From CBDCGS01 sp965216915 (GTDB lineage: Bacteria; Pseudomonadota; Alphaproteobacteria; UBA828), in NCBI GenBank assembly GCA_965216915.1, contig CBDCGS010000011.1, positions 1-64,000 on the forward strand: a stretch of 64,000 nucleotides of DNA, given 5' to 3'. Under the pieces are notes generated by a model. The model was not told the origin of the DNA. It saw nothing but the letters and a program-made list of their open reading frames with translations, and did no database searches. Position numbers and translations under genes: made by a program. This document shows, in pieces, positions 8,390 to 16,471 of the stretch. Positions within the stretch are counted from its first letter, which is position 1, and each line of letters starts with the position of its first letter.

Positions 8390-9382
8390 TCAGCCCCCGG
8401 TCACACTCATGTGCCGCCCAACCGCGGGGCGCGATTGCTGCCGGTCGATGACGAAGTCGTGACCCTTGGGCTTGCGCCCGATCGCTGCGTGAATTGCATC
8501 GACCAGCGGCCCGTCGCTCTCACTCTCTCGAAGCGGCGTCCGCAAGTCTGCGGCATCCTCCTGACCAAGGCACATGTAGAGCGTTCCGGTGCATGTGAGG
8601 CGCACGCGATTGCACGATTCGCAGAAATTGTGCGTGAGCGGCGTGATGAAGCCGATCCGCTGGCCGGTCTCGCGGACGGTGACATAGCGGGCGGGACCGC
8701 CGGTCCGGTAGTCGCTCTCCTCAAGCGTCCAGTTCCTTCGCAATCCGGCGCGCACCATCGAGAGCGGGAGATACTGCTCGGTGCGATCCCCCTCGATTTC
8801 GCCCATCGGCATGGTCTCGATGAACGTGAGGTCGAAGCCCTCTTCGCCGCACCAGCGCACGATGGCATCGAACTCATCGTCATTGACGCCCCGCAGCGCG
8901 ACGGTGTTGATCTTGATGGCGAGCCCGGCCGCTTTGGCTGCGCGGACGCCGTCCATCACCTTGTCGAGACGACCCCAGCGTGTGATGCGGGTGAATTTCT
9001 CGGGCTCGATCGTGTCGATCGACACGTTGATCCGACGAACGCCAGAGGCGAAGAGTTGATCGGCATAGCGAGCGAGCTGGCTGCCATTGGTTGTCAGCGT
9101 CAGCTCCTCGAGATCGCCCGTCTTGAGGTGGCCGCCGAGCTCCTCGAAAAGGCTCATGATATTCCGGCGCACGAGCGGTTCCCCGCCCGTGATCCGCAGC
9201 TTTCGCACGCCGAGACTGATAAAGGCGGTACAGAGGCGGCCAAGCTCCTCGAGCGTCAAGAGCTCCGCCTTGGGCAGAAAACTCATATGCTCCGACATGC
9301 AGTAGACACACCGGAAATCGCACCGGTCGGTCACCGAGACGCGTAGATAGCTGATATGCCGCTCAAACGGGTCAACGAGCAT
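8390..9382 (-). CDS. moaA: GTP 3',8-cyclase MoaA
   Basis: This radical SAM enzyme starts molybdenum cofactor synthesis by turning GTP into 3',8-cyclo-GTP. Cys21, Cys25 and Cys28 (CDFRCVYC) bind the SAM cluster; the second cluster is held by Cys254, Cys257 and Cys271 (FCESCN ... MCL). The protein ends in Gly-Gly (VTGG), as MoaA requires for activity. At 330 residues it has family length. It stands alone here without moaC, moaE or moeA, but fdhD and a molybdopterin oxidoreductase lie within 8 kb. Confidence 0.96.
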   Translation of the reverse strand: MLVDPFERHISYLRVSVTDRCDFRCVYCMSEHMSFLPKAELLTLEELGRLCTAFISLGVRKLRITGGEPLVRRNIMSLFEELGGHLKTGDLEELTLTTNGSQLARYADQLFASGVRRINVSIDTIEPEKFTRITRWGRLDKVMDGVRAAKAAGLAIKINTVALRGVNDDEFDAIVRWCGEEGFDLTFIETMPMGEIEGDRTEQYLPLSMVRAGLRRNWTLEESDYRTGGPARYVTVRETGQRIGFITPLTHNFCESCNRVRLTCTGTLYMCLGQEDAADLRTPLRESESDGPLVDAIHAAIGRKPKGHDFVIDRQQSRPAVGRHMSVTGG

Positions 9383-9484
9383 GGGATTTTCGTCCGCTCC
9401 GAAGTCGACCGCGCGCCCCTCAGTGGGTGCGCAGAGCCATCATTGTGGCACAGACGAACCGGGGTTCGCGCCCAAAAAAATCGC

Positions 9485-11155
9485 TCATCCTTGATCGTTC
9501 GCCTTGCCCTCGGCACGGCTCGCCTTTGCCGCGCTCGGGAGCCAGATGGTGAACTGCGATCCTTCGCCGGGGACGCTTTGAAGATCGATGTCCCCGCCCA
9601 TCAGACGCGCCAGACGACGTGCCAGATGAAGCCCGATCCCGAGCCCTTCGGGGGCCTTGTCGCCATCGCCAACGGCGCGCCGAAAGACCTCGAAGATGCC
9701 CGCCTGGGCATCCGAGGCAATGCCGATCCCGGTATCGGTCACCGTCACGCCGATCATCCCGTCCGGCCCCTCGTTGGTGTCGATCCGAATTGCGCCGCCC
9801 GGGTCGGTGAACTTGATCGCGTTGGTCAGCAAATTAACGAGGATTTGGCGCGTCCGGGTTGGATCGGCCCACACCACAAGGGAGCTCTTGGGCTCCGCCA
9901 CCGTGATATCGATGTCCTTGCGTTCGGCCTCGAAGGCGACAATCGCTGAAGTGCTTTCGATCAACCCCTTCACGCCGACCCCCTCGAGCTCGACCTTGAG
10001 CTGATCCCGCTCGATGCGGGCGAGATCCATCAGGTCATCGACCAGACGCATTAGATGCCGAGATGCGCTGAGAATGTCCTGGCTATACCCGAGATAGGGC
10101 TCCGGCAACGCGCCGAAAAGTTCGGTCGCGCACATCTCCGAGAAGCCGATCACCGCGTTGAGCGGTGTGCGCAGCTCGTGGCTCACGGTCGCGAGGAACC
10201 GATCCCGCGCCGCGCGCGCAGAGATGGCCTGGTCGCGCGCGATCACCAGCGCGTCGATCCTCCGCGTCAGCTCCTTGAGCGCCGCCTCCACCTCGGCCCG
10301 CGAGGCTTCGTCGGCGACGGGCGCTTGGCCATCCGCGATGGGCGCCGTTGCGGTGCCGCGATAACCCAAGAAACGCCCGTCTTCGCTGTGGCGCGCGATC
10401 GCGTCCAGCCGGAACACGCGCTCCTCTCCGTCGCTGTGGATGAGGTGAAACGATGCGTTCCTGATCGCCGCACGCGCAAGAAGCGCGGAGCGGACGTCGT
10501 CGGCTGCGTCCTCGAGCCGCCCAATCTCCAGCAGGTAGCGGCCGTTCGCCAGCACCGGATCGAGCCCGGTGGCCTCCGCAAATCCGCCGCTCACCCGCGT
10601 GAGAGAGAGCGCCGCATCCGTCTCAAACGTCCAAGCGGAGAGCGTGTCGAGGAGCTCGGATTGCACGCGGAGGGCGGCCGACGATTCGGCGAGCGCGCGA
10701 TCAATCGGCGAGCGGCTCGTGTAGTAGCCGCAGACCCCGATCGGCCGGCCCCGTCCGTTGAGCACCGGAAAGTGGCGCGAGGCATAGACCATGCCGTCCG
10801 GGTGACCGATCGCCGATTCCTCAAGCTCAATCGCCTGGCCGCTCTCGAGGATCCGCGCGTGAATCGCCTCCGGCGGCGTCAGACCCGAAACACCGCGTTC
10901 TTGCGCGCGCCGAATGAGCGCCAGGAGATTGCGATAGGGCCGGTTGGCGAAGACCAATTTTCCGGCGGCATCGACCGCGTAAAGCGGTTGCGCGGCATCG
11001 ACGGCACGGGTCTTGAGCACCGATTTCAGCGTGCGGACAACGCGACGCGCCCGATGCTTGCCCACACCGGGTTCTTCGGCCACCCCGCCACCAGCACATG
11101 GCTGCCCGGTGGGATGCTCAGGGTCGTGCTCGTCCCGATCCTTTACCCGCGGCAT
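9485..11155 (-). CDS. Soluble PAS-domain sensor histidine kinase
   Basis: The protein has 556 residues from the ATG at 11155; the frame is open further upstream to 11296, so the start is uncertain. Two PAS-like regions (about residues 50-150 and 170-275) precede a short coiled linker and the dimerisation helix with the H-box FLATVSHELRTPLNAVIGF, phospho-acceptor His326. The ATPase domain follows with N-box NLLTNAIKFT, G1 DTGIGI and G2 GLGIGLHLARR. No membrane segment is present, so it should sense a cytosolic signal. It lacks a receiver domain and no response regulator is adjacent, so it is an orphan kinase. Confidence 0.9.
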   Translation of the reverse strand: MPRVKDRDEHDPEHPTGQPCAGGGVAEEPGVGKHRARRVVRTLKSVLKTRAVDAAQPLYAVDAAGKLVFANRPYRNLLALIRRAQERGVSGLTPPEAIHARILESGQAIELEESAIGHPDGMVYASRHFPVLNGRGRPIGVCGYYTSRSPIDRALAESSAALRVQSELLDTLSAWTFETDAALSLTRVSGGFAEATGLDPVLANGRYLLEIGRLEDAADDVRSALLARAAIRNASFHLIHSDGEERVFRLDAIARHSEDGRFLGYRGTATAPIADGQAPVADEASRAEVEAALKELTRRIDALVIARDQAISARAARDRFLATVSHELRTPLNAVIGFSEMCATELFGALPEPYLGYSQDILSASRHLMRLVDDLMDLARIERDQLKVELEGVGVKGLIESTSAIVAFEAERKDIDITVAEPKSSLVVWADPTRTRQILVNLLTNAIKFTDPGGAIRIDTNEGPDGMIGVTVTDTGIGIASDAQAGIFEVFRRAVGDGDKAPEGLGIGLHLARRLARLMGGDIDLQSVPGEGSQFTIWLPSAAKASRAEGKANDQG

Positions 11156-11389
11156 GTCTTGCTTCTTCTGAAGCTCGCTGCCCGGCGCACCGCCGCACGC
11201 CGCTGCCCCGCCTATCCGTCTCACCGCCCGCGCCGCAGCACGTGCGTCGCCGAACGCGCCAATTGACGCCGACGGCGAGGAGACTAGCATTCTCACCGCC
11301 GGTCGGACACGGGGAATGATCGCCGAATCGGAGGCTCAGCCTGCGATTTCGCTGCCTCCCGTGCCCCCCAACACGATATTGGCGCAAGG

Positions 11390-12301
11390 ATGCGAGAATT
11401 TGAGGTTACGCCGAATCCGGCCGATTCTCGGCTGACCCGGACGCTGGTCGGCCGCGACCAAGACGGCGCGCCGGTGGAGACGAGCGTGGTCGAGGAGCGG
11501 CCCCTCACGGTGTTCCTGAACAGCCAAGAGATCGTCACGATGATGACGATTCGAGACCACCCGGATCACCTCGCCGTCGGCTATCTGCTGAACCAAAACA
11601 TGCTCCGGCGCGACGACGAGATCACGGCGATCGACTATGACGAAGACCTCGAGACGGTCGTGGTGCGCACACGCCGCGAGACCGACTTCGAGGACAAGCT
11701 CAAGAAGAAAACGCTCACCTCCGGCTGCGCGCAGGGAACGGTGTTCGGCGACCTCATGGAGCGCTTCGACGAGATCACGCTCGCGGGCGATGCCGTGCTC
11801 AAGACCTCATGGCTCTACACGCTGAGCCGCAAGATCAACCAGCAGGAAAGCCTCTATCTGGCGGCAGGAGCGATCCACGGATGCGTGCTCTGCGAAGGGC
11901 CGCGTCCCCTGATCTACATGGAAGATGTCGGGCGCCACAATGCGATCGACAAGATCGCCGGCTACATGTTCAAGCACGGCATCACACCGCGGGGGAAAAG
12001 CGTCTACACCACCGGCCGGCTCACCAGCGAGATGGTGATCAAGACCGTGACGATGGAAATTCCCATCCTCATCTCCCGCTCCGGCTTTACCGCATGGGGT
12101 GTGGAACTTGCCCGGCGCGCGGGGCTCACGCTCATCGGGCGCGCCAAGGGCAAGCGGTTCGTCACGCTCTCGGGCGCCGAGCGTCTTGTCTATGACGCCG
12201 ACGCGAGCCAAGTCGCCGACGAGGCGAAGCGCCATCAGCGAAAGGCCAGCCTGGTCGATGACGACGATCCCGGCCGGTCTCCGGCCGCCTCCCGGCGCTG
12301 A
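11390..12301 (+). CDS. fdhD: Formate dehydrogenase accessory sulfurtransferase FdhD
   Basis: FdhD carries sulfur from a cysteine desulfurase to the molybdenum cofactor of formate dehydrogenase. The protein has 303 residues and shows LTSGCAQGT with Cys113, HGCVLC, and the strongly conserved EDVGRHNAIDKI and TTGRLTSEMV blocks. In E. coli the sulfur site is CxxC; here only the first Cys remains, the second being Gly. A molybdopterin oxidoreductase lies 4.2 kb downstream on the same strand and may be its client. The start ATG at 11390 follows AAGG; the GIY-YIG gene begins two bases after the stop. Confidence 0.94.
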   Translation: MREFEVTPNPADSRLTRTLVGRDQDGAPVETSVVEERPLTVFLNSQEIVTMMTIRDHPDHLAVGYLLNQNMLRRDDEITAIDYDEDLETVVVRTRRETDFEDKLKKKTLTSGCAQGTVFGDLMERFDEITLAGDAVLKTSWLYTLSRKINQQESLYLAAGAIHGCVLCEGPRPLIYMEDVGRHNAIDKIAGYMFKHGITPRGKSVYTTGRLTSEMVIKTVTMEIPILISRSGFTAWGVELARRAGLTLIGRAKGKRFVTLSGAERLVYDADASQVADEAKRHQRKASLVDDDDPGRSPAASRR

Positions 12302-12303
12302 CG

Positions 12304-12900
12304 GTGAATTTGCATCTCGTCTGGGGCGGCCCGGTCGGCCCCAGCCTCATCCCGAGCGATCCGGAGAGCCTGGCGGCCCTCGATCAGCCGGGCGTGTACC
12401 TTCGCACCAAGCGTTACGAGGGCGGCCGCGTGGTCGCCTATGTCGGCCAGTCGCGCCAGCTTCTCACCCGGTTCGACCAGCATGTGGTGAATGCGCTGGG
12501 CTTGACCCAACCGCTCCGCGACAGCCGAGGACGCCCGGCCTACGACGCCGATTTCGCCTCTCGCCTTGCCGCCTATAACGACCTCGAGAGAGCGGCCAAG
12601 CTGGCATGTGAGGAGGCGCGGCGCACGCGCTTCTATCACGCGCTCTGCGTCGACGGCTTCGATCCCGACCATCTCGATCTCGTGGAAGGAGAGCTCATGC
12701 GGCGGGTCGAGCGCCGCCTCGCCGCGCACGCCGGCTGCCCTGCGTTGGAGAACCGGATCGCGGCGCCCGGCGCGGACGCCGACACCACCTATCGCATCGA
12801 ATCGGACTTCACCGGCCTTGGCGTCGACGATCGCGGGCTGCTGGAGACCCTGGTCGGCCGTGAACCGATGCTCGTCGGCGCGGCGTGGGCGTCGGCCTAG
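12304..12900 (+). CDS. GIY-YIG-like nuclease domain protein
   Basis: This 198-residue protein starts at GTG 12304, two bases after fdhD. PGVYLRTKRYEGGRVVAYVGQS followed by LLTRFDQHV reads as a GIY-YIG core in which the first motif is G-V-Y and the second Y-V-G, with an Arg nearby and a possible catalytic Glu in DLVEGELMRR (around residue 130). It is probably a DNA-acting endonuclease-like protein, but the fold call rests on these few residues and activity is not assured. Its tail has no recognised domain. Co-transcription with fdhD is likely from the spacing. Confidence 0.65.
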   Translation: MNLHLVWGGPVGPSLIPSDPESLAALDQPGVYLRTKRYEGGRVVAYVGQSRQLLTRFDQHVVNALGLTQPLRDSRGRPAYDADFASRLAAYNDLERAAKLACEEARRTRFYHALCVDGFDPDHLDLVEGELMRRVERRLAAHAGCPALENRIAAPGADADTTYRIESDFTGLGVDDRGLLETLVGREPMLVGAAWASA

Positions 12901-15300
12901 CTATTTCGACGTCATGACCCAGGTGCCGTCCCAATCGTCACCGGGCGGGTTGGCCTTCATCAGCGCGCAGCGCTCGACATAGATCGCGGAGAGCGCGTCG
13001 TCCGGATTGAGGCCATGCGCATCCGAAAATGCCTGCGTCGCGCGATCCCAGTCCTGCGCGCGGTATAGCTCCAGCCCATCCTTGAAGCGACCGAGGACGT
13101 CGGCGAGATTGGGAAAGGTTTCCGGCGTGTAGAAGTCGAGAATCTCGTGGATGGCGACGGGCTCGGTCTTGCCCTTCACGATCACCTTGTCGACCTCGCG
13201 GCTGCGGTAAGTGCCGCGCAGTTCCTTGAAGGTGTAGTCGCTCACCAAAATATGCGCGGCGTACTGCTTGCAGGCGCTTTCGAGGCGCGCGGCGAGGTTC
13301 ACGCCATCGCCGATCACCGTGTAATCCATGCGCTTAGGCGAGCCGATGTTTCCTGAGACCACCACGTCCGTGTTGAGGCCGATGCCCATGTCGATCGGCA
13401 TGAGATCGCGCGCCACGCGCTCGGCATTGAACGTCGCGAGCGCCCGCATCATGGCGCAGGCGCACCGGAGCGCGCGGTCCTCGTCGTCCTCGTGCGCGAA
13501 GGGGGTGCCGAACACGGCCATGATCGCATCGCCGATGAACTTGTCGAGCATGCCGCCCTCGTCCTGGATGCAATCGACCATCAGCGTGAAATACTCGTTG
13601 AGCAGCTGCACGGTGCCCTGCGCGCCAAGCTCTTCCGTGAAGGTCGTGAAGCCGCGGACGTCCGAGAATAGGATCGTGGCTTCCTTGTTTTGACCGCCGA
13701 GGATCTCCTCGCCGGCCGCGACGAGCTGATCGGCGAGCGAGGGATCCATGTAGCGGGCCATCGTCGCCTTCACACGCTTCTCCGATGAGATGTCCTCCAT
13801 CATGATCATGGTGCCGATCATCTCGTCCTTGGTGTCCTTGAGCGGCTGGATCGTGACGTTCACCGAGAGCTTTTCGCCGCGGAACTCGACGCCGGCCTCC
13901 ATCACGATATCGACCTCGCGCTTCTTCTTGACCCGCGCGAGGTGCTCAAGGAGCCATGCGTTGTCGCCCCAGAAAAAATCTTCCGCTTTCTTGGCCAAAA
14001 CCTGGTCGGGGTTCACCCGCATGATGCGATAGCCGGCGGCGTTGCAAGTCTTGATCACATCGTTCTCGTCGAGCGTGATCACCGCGCTCGACATACTCTC
14101 GAGAATCCCCTCGTTGTAGTTCTTCATCGTCTGGACATCGTCGAACAGCTTGGCGTTCTCGAGCCCGATCGAAATTTGCGCCGTGAAGGCCTTGAGCCGC
14201 GACTCGTCGTCCTCCGTGAACGTGCCGCCGCGCTTGTTCAGCACCTGGGTCACGCCGATCGTCTTGCCGTTCTTGTTGATCACGGGAACGCAGAGGATGG
14301 AGCGCGTGAAAAAACCGGTCTGACGGTCGAACCCGGGATTGAACCGAAGGTCGGCGTAGGCGTAGGGGATGTTGACCGATCCGCCGGTTTGAAACACGGT
14401 GCCGGCGATGCCCATGTGGTTCGGGAAACGGATGGTCTCCTTGCCGAGGCCCTCGCCGACCTCGGTATAGAGTTCCTTCGTCCGCTCATCGTGGAGGAAC
14501 AGCGTCGAGCGCTCCGAATCGAGGAGCTTGGTGACCGTGCTCATGATCTTCTGCAGCAGCGGCCCGAGCTGCAGCTCCGAGGAGAGATCCGTCACCACGC
14601 CGAGAAACTCGAGCTCTTTCTCCCGCGACCTCTCCATCTCCTCGACGAAAAGCGTGCTCTGGAGGGCGACCGCCGCTTGGGTGGTCATGGCATCGAGCAG
14701 CGCCAGATCGTCCGCATCGAACCTGCCATCCTTCTTGTTGAGCATCTCGGCGACACCCAGCACCGCGCCCGTGACGGTGCGCACGGGTGTGCACAGAATC
14801 GTTTCCGTCGTGAACCCCGTCTGTTCGTCGACCGAGGCGTTGAAGCGCTCGTCGGTATAGGCGTCATCGATGATGAGGCTCTCGCCAGACTGGAAGACGT
14901 GACCGGCGACGCCGGCATTGTTGAGCACGCGGATCTCGCGATGGATGTCGCCCTGCGCGATGCGCGAATAGAGCTCGTCGGTTTGGGGATCTGAAAGAAA
15001 GAGCGAGCCCCGCTCGCAGCCGAGCACCGAGGTCGTGATCTCGACCAACGTTTCGAGCTGCTCGTCGAGGCTCTGATGCGCCGCGAGCCGGTTGGAGACG
15101 CTGAGCAGCAACTCCGCGCGGCTCTCCACAGCCGGGGCGGGCGCCGGTGTGCACGCGGGGGCGGCCTCCTTCGGCGCCTGCTCGTCCGGGGTTGGGCGCG
15201 CCGCCGCGGGTTCGTTGACGGTCGGTTTGGGTGCGGCCGGCGGGTTGGTTCGAGGCCGCCGCTTCGCAGGCGGGTTCGCCGCAGCTTTACGCGTCGCCAT
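12901..15300 (-). CDS. GAF-GAF-PAS adenylate/guanylate cyclase
   Basis: The protein has 799 residues from ATG 15300, preceded by GGAGGAG. Residues 1-57 are Ala/Pro/Lys-rich. GAF1 spans about 62-215 and GAF2 about 235-390, each with the SxLFLxD and AGxVFQxG pattern; a PAS domain follows at about 400-510. The class III cyclase domain is at about 535-725: Asp547 (FSDVRGF) and Asp591 (GDAIMAVFG) bind metal, Lys587 and the DYTVIGD segment favour ATP as substrate. The C-terminal 60 residues are TPR-like. It should make cAMP in the cytosol in response to a small ligand bound by the GAF domains. The frame is open further upstream but there only mirrors the coiled-coil gene. Confidence 0.92.
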   Translation of the reverse strand: MATRKAAANPPAKRRPRTNPPAAPKPTVNEPAAARPTPDEQAPKEAAPACTPAPAPAVESRAELLLSVSNRLAAHQSLDEQLETLVEITTSVLGCERGSLFLSDPQTDELYSRIAQGDIHREIRVLNNAGVAGHVFQSGESLIIDDAYTDERFNASVDEQTGFTTETILCTPVRTVTGAVLGVAEMLNKKDGRFDADDLALLDAMTTQAAVALQSTLFVEEMERSREKELEFLGVVTDLSSELQLGPLLQKIMSTVTKLLDSERSTLFLHDERTKELYTEVGEGLGKETIRFPNHMGIAGTVFQTGGSVNIPYAYADLRFNPGFDRQTGFFTRSILCVPVINKNGKTIGVTQVLNKRGGTFTEDDESRLKAFTAQISIGLENAKLFDDVQTMKNYNEGILESMSSAVITLDENDVIKTCNAAGYRIMRVNPDQVLAKKAEDFFWGDNAWLLEHLARVKKKREVDIVMEAGVEFRGEKLSVNVTIQPLKDTKDEMIGTMIMMEDISSEKRVKATMARYMDPSLADQLVAAGEEILGGQNKEATILFSDVRGFTTFTEELGAQGTVQLLNEYFTLMVDCIQDEGGMLDKFIGDAIMAVFGTPFAHEDDEDRALRCACAMMRALATFNAERVARDLMPIDMGIGLNTDVVVSGNIGSPKRMDYTVIGDGVNLAARLESACKQYAAHILVSDYTFKELRGTYRSREVDKVIVKGKTEPVAIHEILDFYTPETFPNLADVLGRFKDGLELYRAQDWDRATQAFSDAHGLNPDDALSAIYVERCALMKANPPGDDWDGTWVMTSK

Positions 15301-15958
15301 GCTGCTCCTCCAATCTGGCGCGCAACGCCTCGATGGTTGCGCGCAAATGTGACGTTTCGTCGTGGGCGGCTTTCTCGGCCTGCTGCAATCGCTCGGCACC
15401 GTCGCGCCGCTCGCGCTCGAGCCGGTTGCGAAGTGCGTCGACGGTTTGCCGCAGCTCCCGCTGGGCCTCGTCGGCGCGCGCCTCGCTGTCACGCAGGGTC
15501 GCCGCATCGGCGCTGCGGACCCGCTCGAGCTCATCACGGAGCTGGTTTGCGGTTCCCCTGAGCTGCGTGATTTCGCCCGTGGCGTCGGAGAGAGTTCGCT
15601 GCACGGCCGAAGCCTTTTCGGCACGCATCGCTTCGAGCGAATCGCGCAGCGCCGAGGCGGTGGCCTTGACCTGGGCGATCTCCTCCGCGGCCGCCGACGT
15701 GGCGTCGCGCACCGCGGTCGCCTTCTCCTCCCGCGCCTCGTCGAGCGCATCGCGCAACGCATTGACCGTCGACTTGAGCTGCTCCAGCTCCGACTGTGTG
15801 CCCGACACCGCCTCTTGGACGGCCCGTCTCTTGTCGGCTTCGGCGCGCTCCAGCACATCGCGGAGTGTCATCAGCAGCTCTCGCAAATAGCGGTTCTCCG
15901 CCAGGAGAGCGTCGTGCCCCTCGGGCGCGCCTGCGCGCTGATCGGTTGGCTCGGTCAT
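15287..15958 (-). CDS. Coiled-coil protein encoded just upstream of the cyclase
   Basis: This 223-residue protein is nearly all heptad-like helix: repeated units such as LRDALDEAREEKATAVRDA and LRDSLEAMRAEKASAVQRT recur every 33-34 residues, rich in Ala, Glu, Arg and Leu. No enzymatic motif is seen. Its last 14 bases overlap the cyclase start on the same strand, so the two are surely one operon and probably translationally coupled. A scaffold or partner role for the cyclase is inferred from this alone. I choose ATG 15958; an in-frame ATG at 15997 is possible and neither has a strong ribosome site. Confidence 0.78.
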   Translation of the reverse strand: MTEPTDQRAGAPEGHDALLAENRYLRELLMTLRDVLERAEADKRRAVQEAVSGTQSELEQLKSTVNALRDALDEAREEKATAVRDATSAAAEEIAQVKATASALRDSLEAMRAEKASAVQRTLSDATGEITQLRGTANQLRDELERVRSADAATLRDSEARADEAQRELRQTVDALRNRLERERRDGAERLQQAEKAAHDETSHLRATIEALRARLEEQHGDA

Positions 15959-16115
15959 CAAAGGCGTGTGGTTCCGGTGCAATGCGATCGGCGCCATTCT
16001 ACCGAATGTAGAGGTTCAGAAATGGTCAAAGCGCAACCGCCGCTGCCTGGCCGAGGCGGCCGCCAGCGCTATGTTCCCATGGACGAGCGCTGAACAAAAA
16101 GGGGAGAGACGGCCG

Positions 16116-16424
16116 ATGACACGATCGATCTTGGGACGCGCGGCCCTCGCGGTGGGCATCGCGTGGCTGGCGGCCGCGCTGCCGGTTGATGGTCCAAGAC
16201 CGCTTGCGGCGGCGGAGGGGGCCGAATGCACACGACCGACCCCGCCGACCTTGCGCCAGGTGGACCGAGGACGTATTGATTTCAAGCGGTACAAGGCCGC
16301 CGTTGCAGCCTACCACGCCTGCGCCGGGGACGCCGCCGATCCGGTGGTCAGGGAGGAGTATCGCCAGGTCGCGGCCCAGTGGACACGCTTATTGGACCGT
16401 TGGACCAAAACCCTGTCGCGCTAG
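16116..16424 (+). CDS. Small exported protein of unknown function
   Basis: The protein has 102 residues from ATG 16116, preceded by GGGGAGAG. An N-terminal signal sequence is evident (two basic residues, then ALAVGIAWLAAALPV, and a likely cut after LAAAEG). The mature part is about 70 residues with two Cys (ECTRP and YHACAG) that could form a disulfide in the periplasm, and helical character with many Arg and Trp. I recognise no family. The molybdopterin oxidoreductase begins 47 bases after it on the same strand. Confidence 0.65.
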   Translation: MTRSILGRAALAVGIAWLAAALPVDGPRPLAAAEGAECTRPTPPTLRQVDRGRIDFKRYKAAVAAYHACAGDAADPVVREEYRQVAAQWTRLLDRWTKTLSR

Positions 16425-16471
16425 CGCCCGCGAACGCGGCTTTGCGTGTGCCAGCTGGCTCGGAGACCAGG

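Noticed and set aside
9445..9485. Stem CGAACC-GG-GGTTCG with an A/T-run near 9475 as a terminator for the histidine kinase gene
   Set aside because: On the minus strand the T-run comes before the stem, not after it, so it cannot be a standard terminator for that gene.
15301..15858. Upstream extension of the cyclase frame to 15858
   Set aside because: The added part is Arg/Ser-rich and lies over the coiled-coil gene in another frame; the ribosome site and domain start fit ATG 15300.
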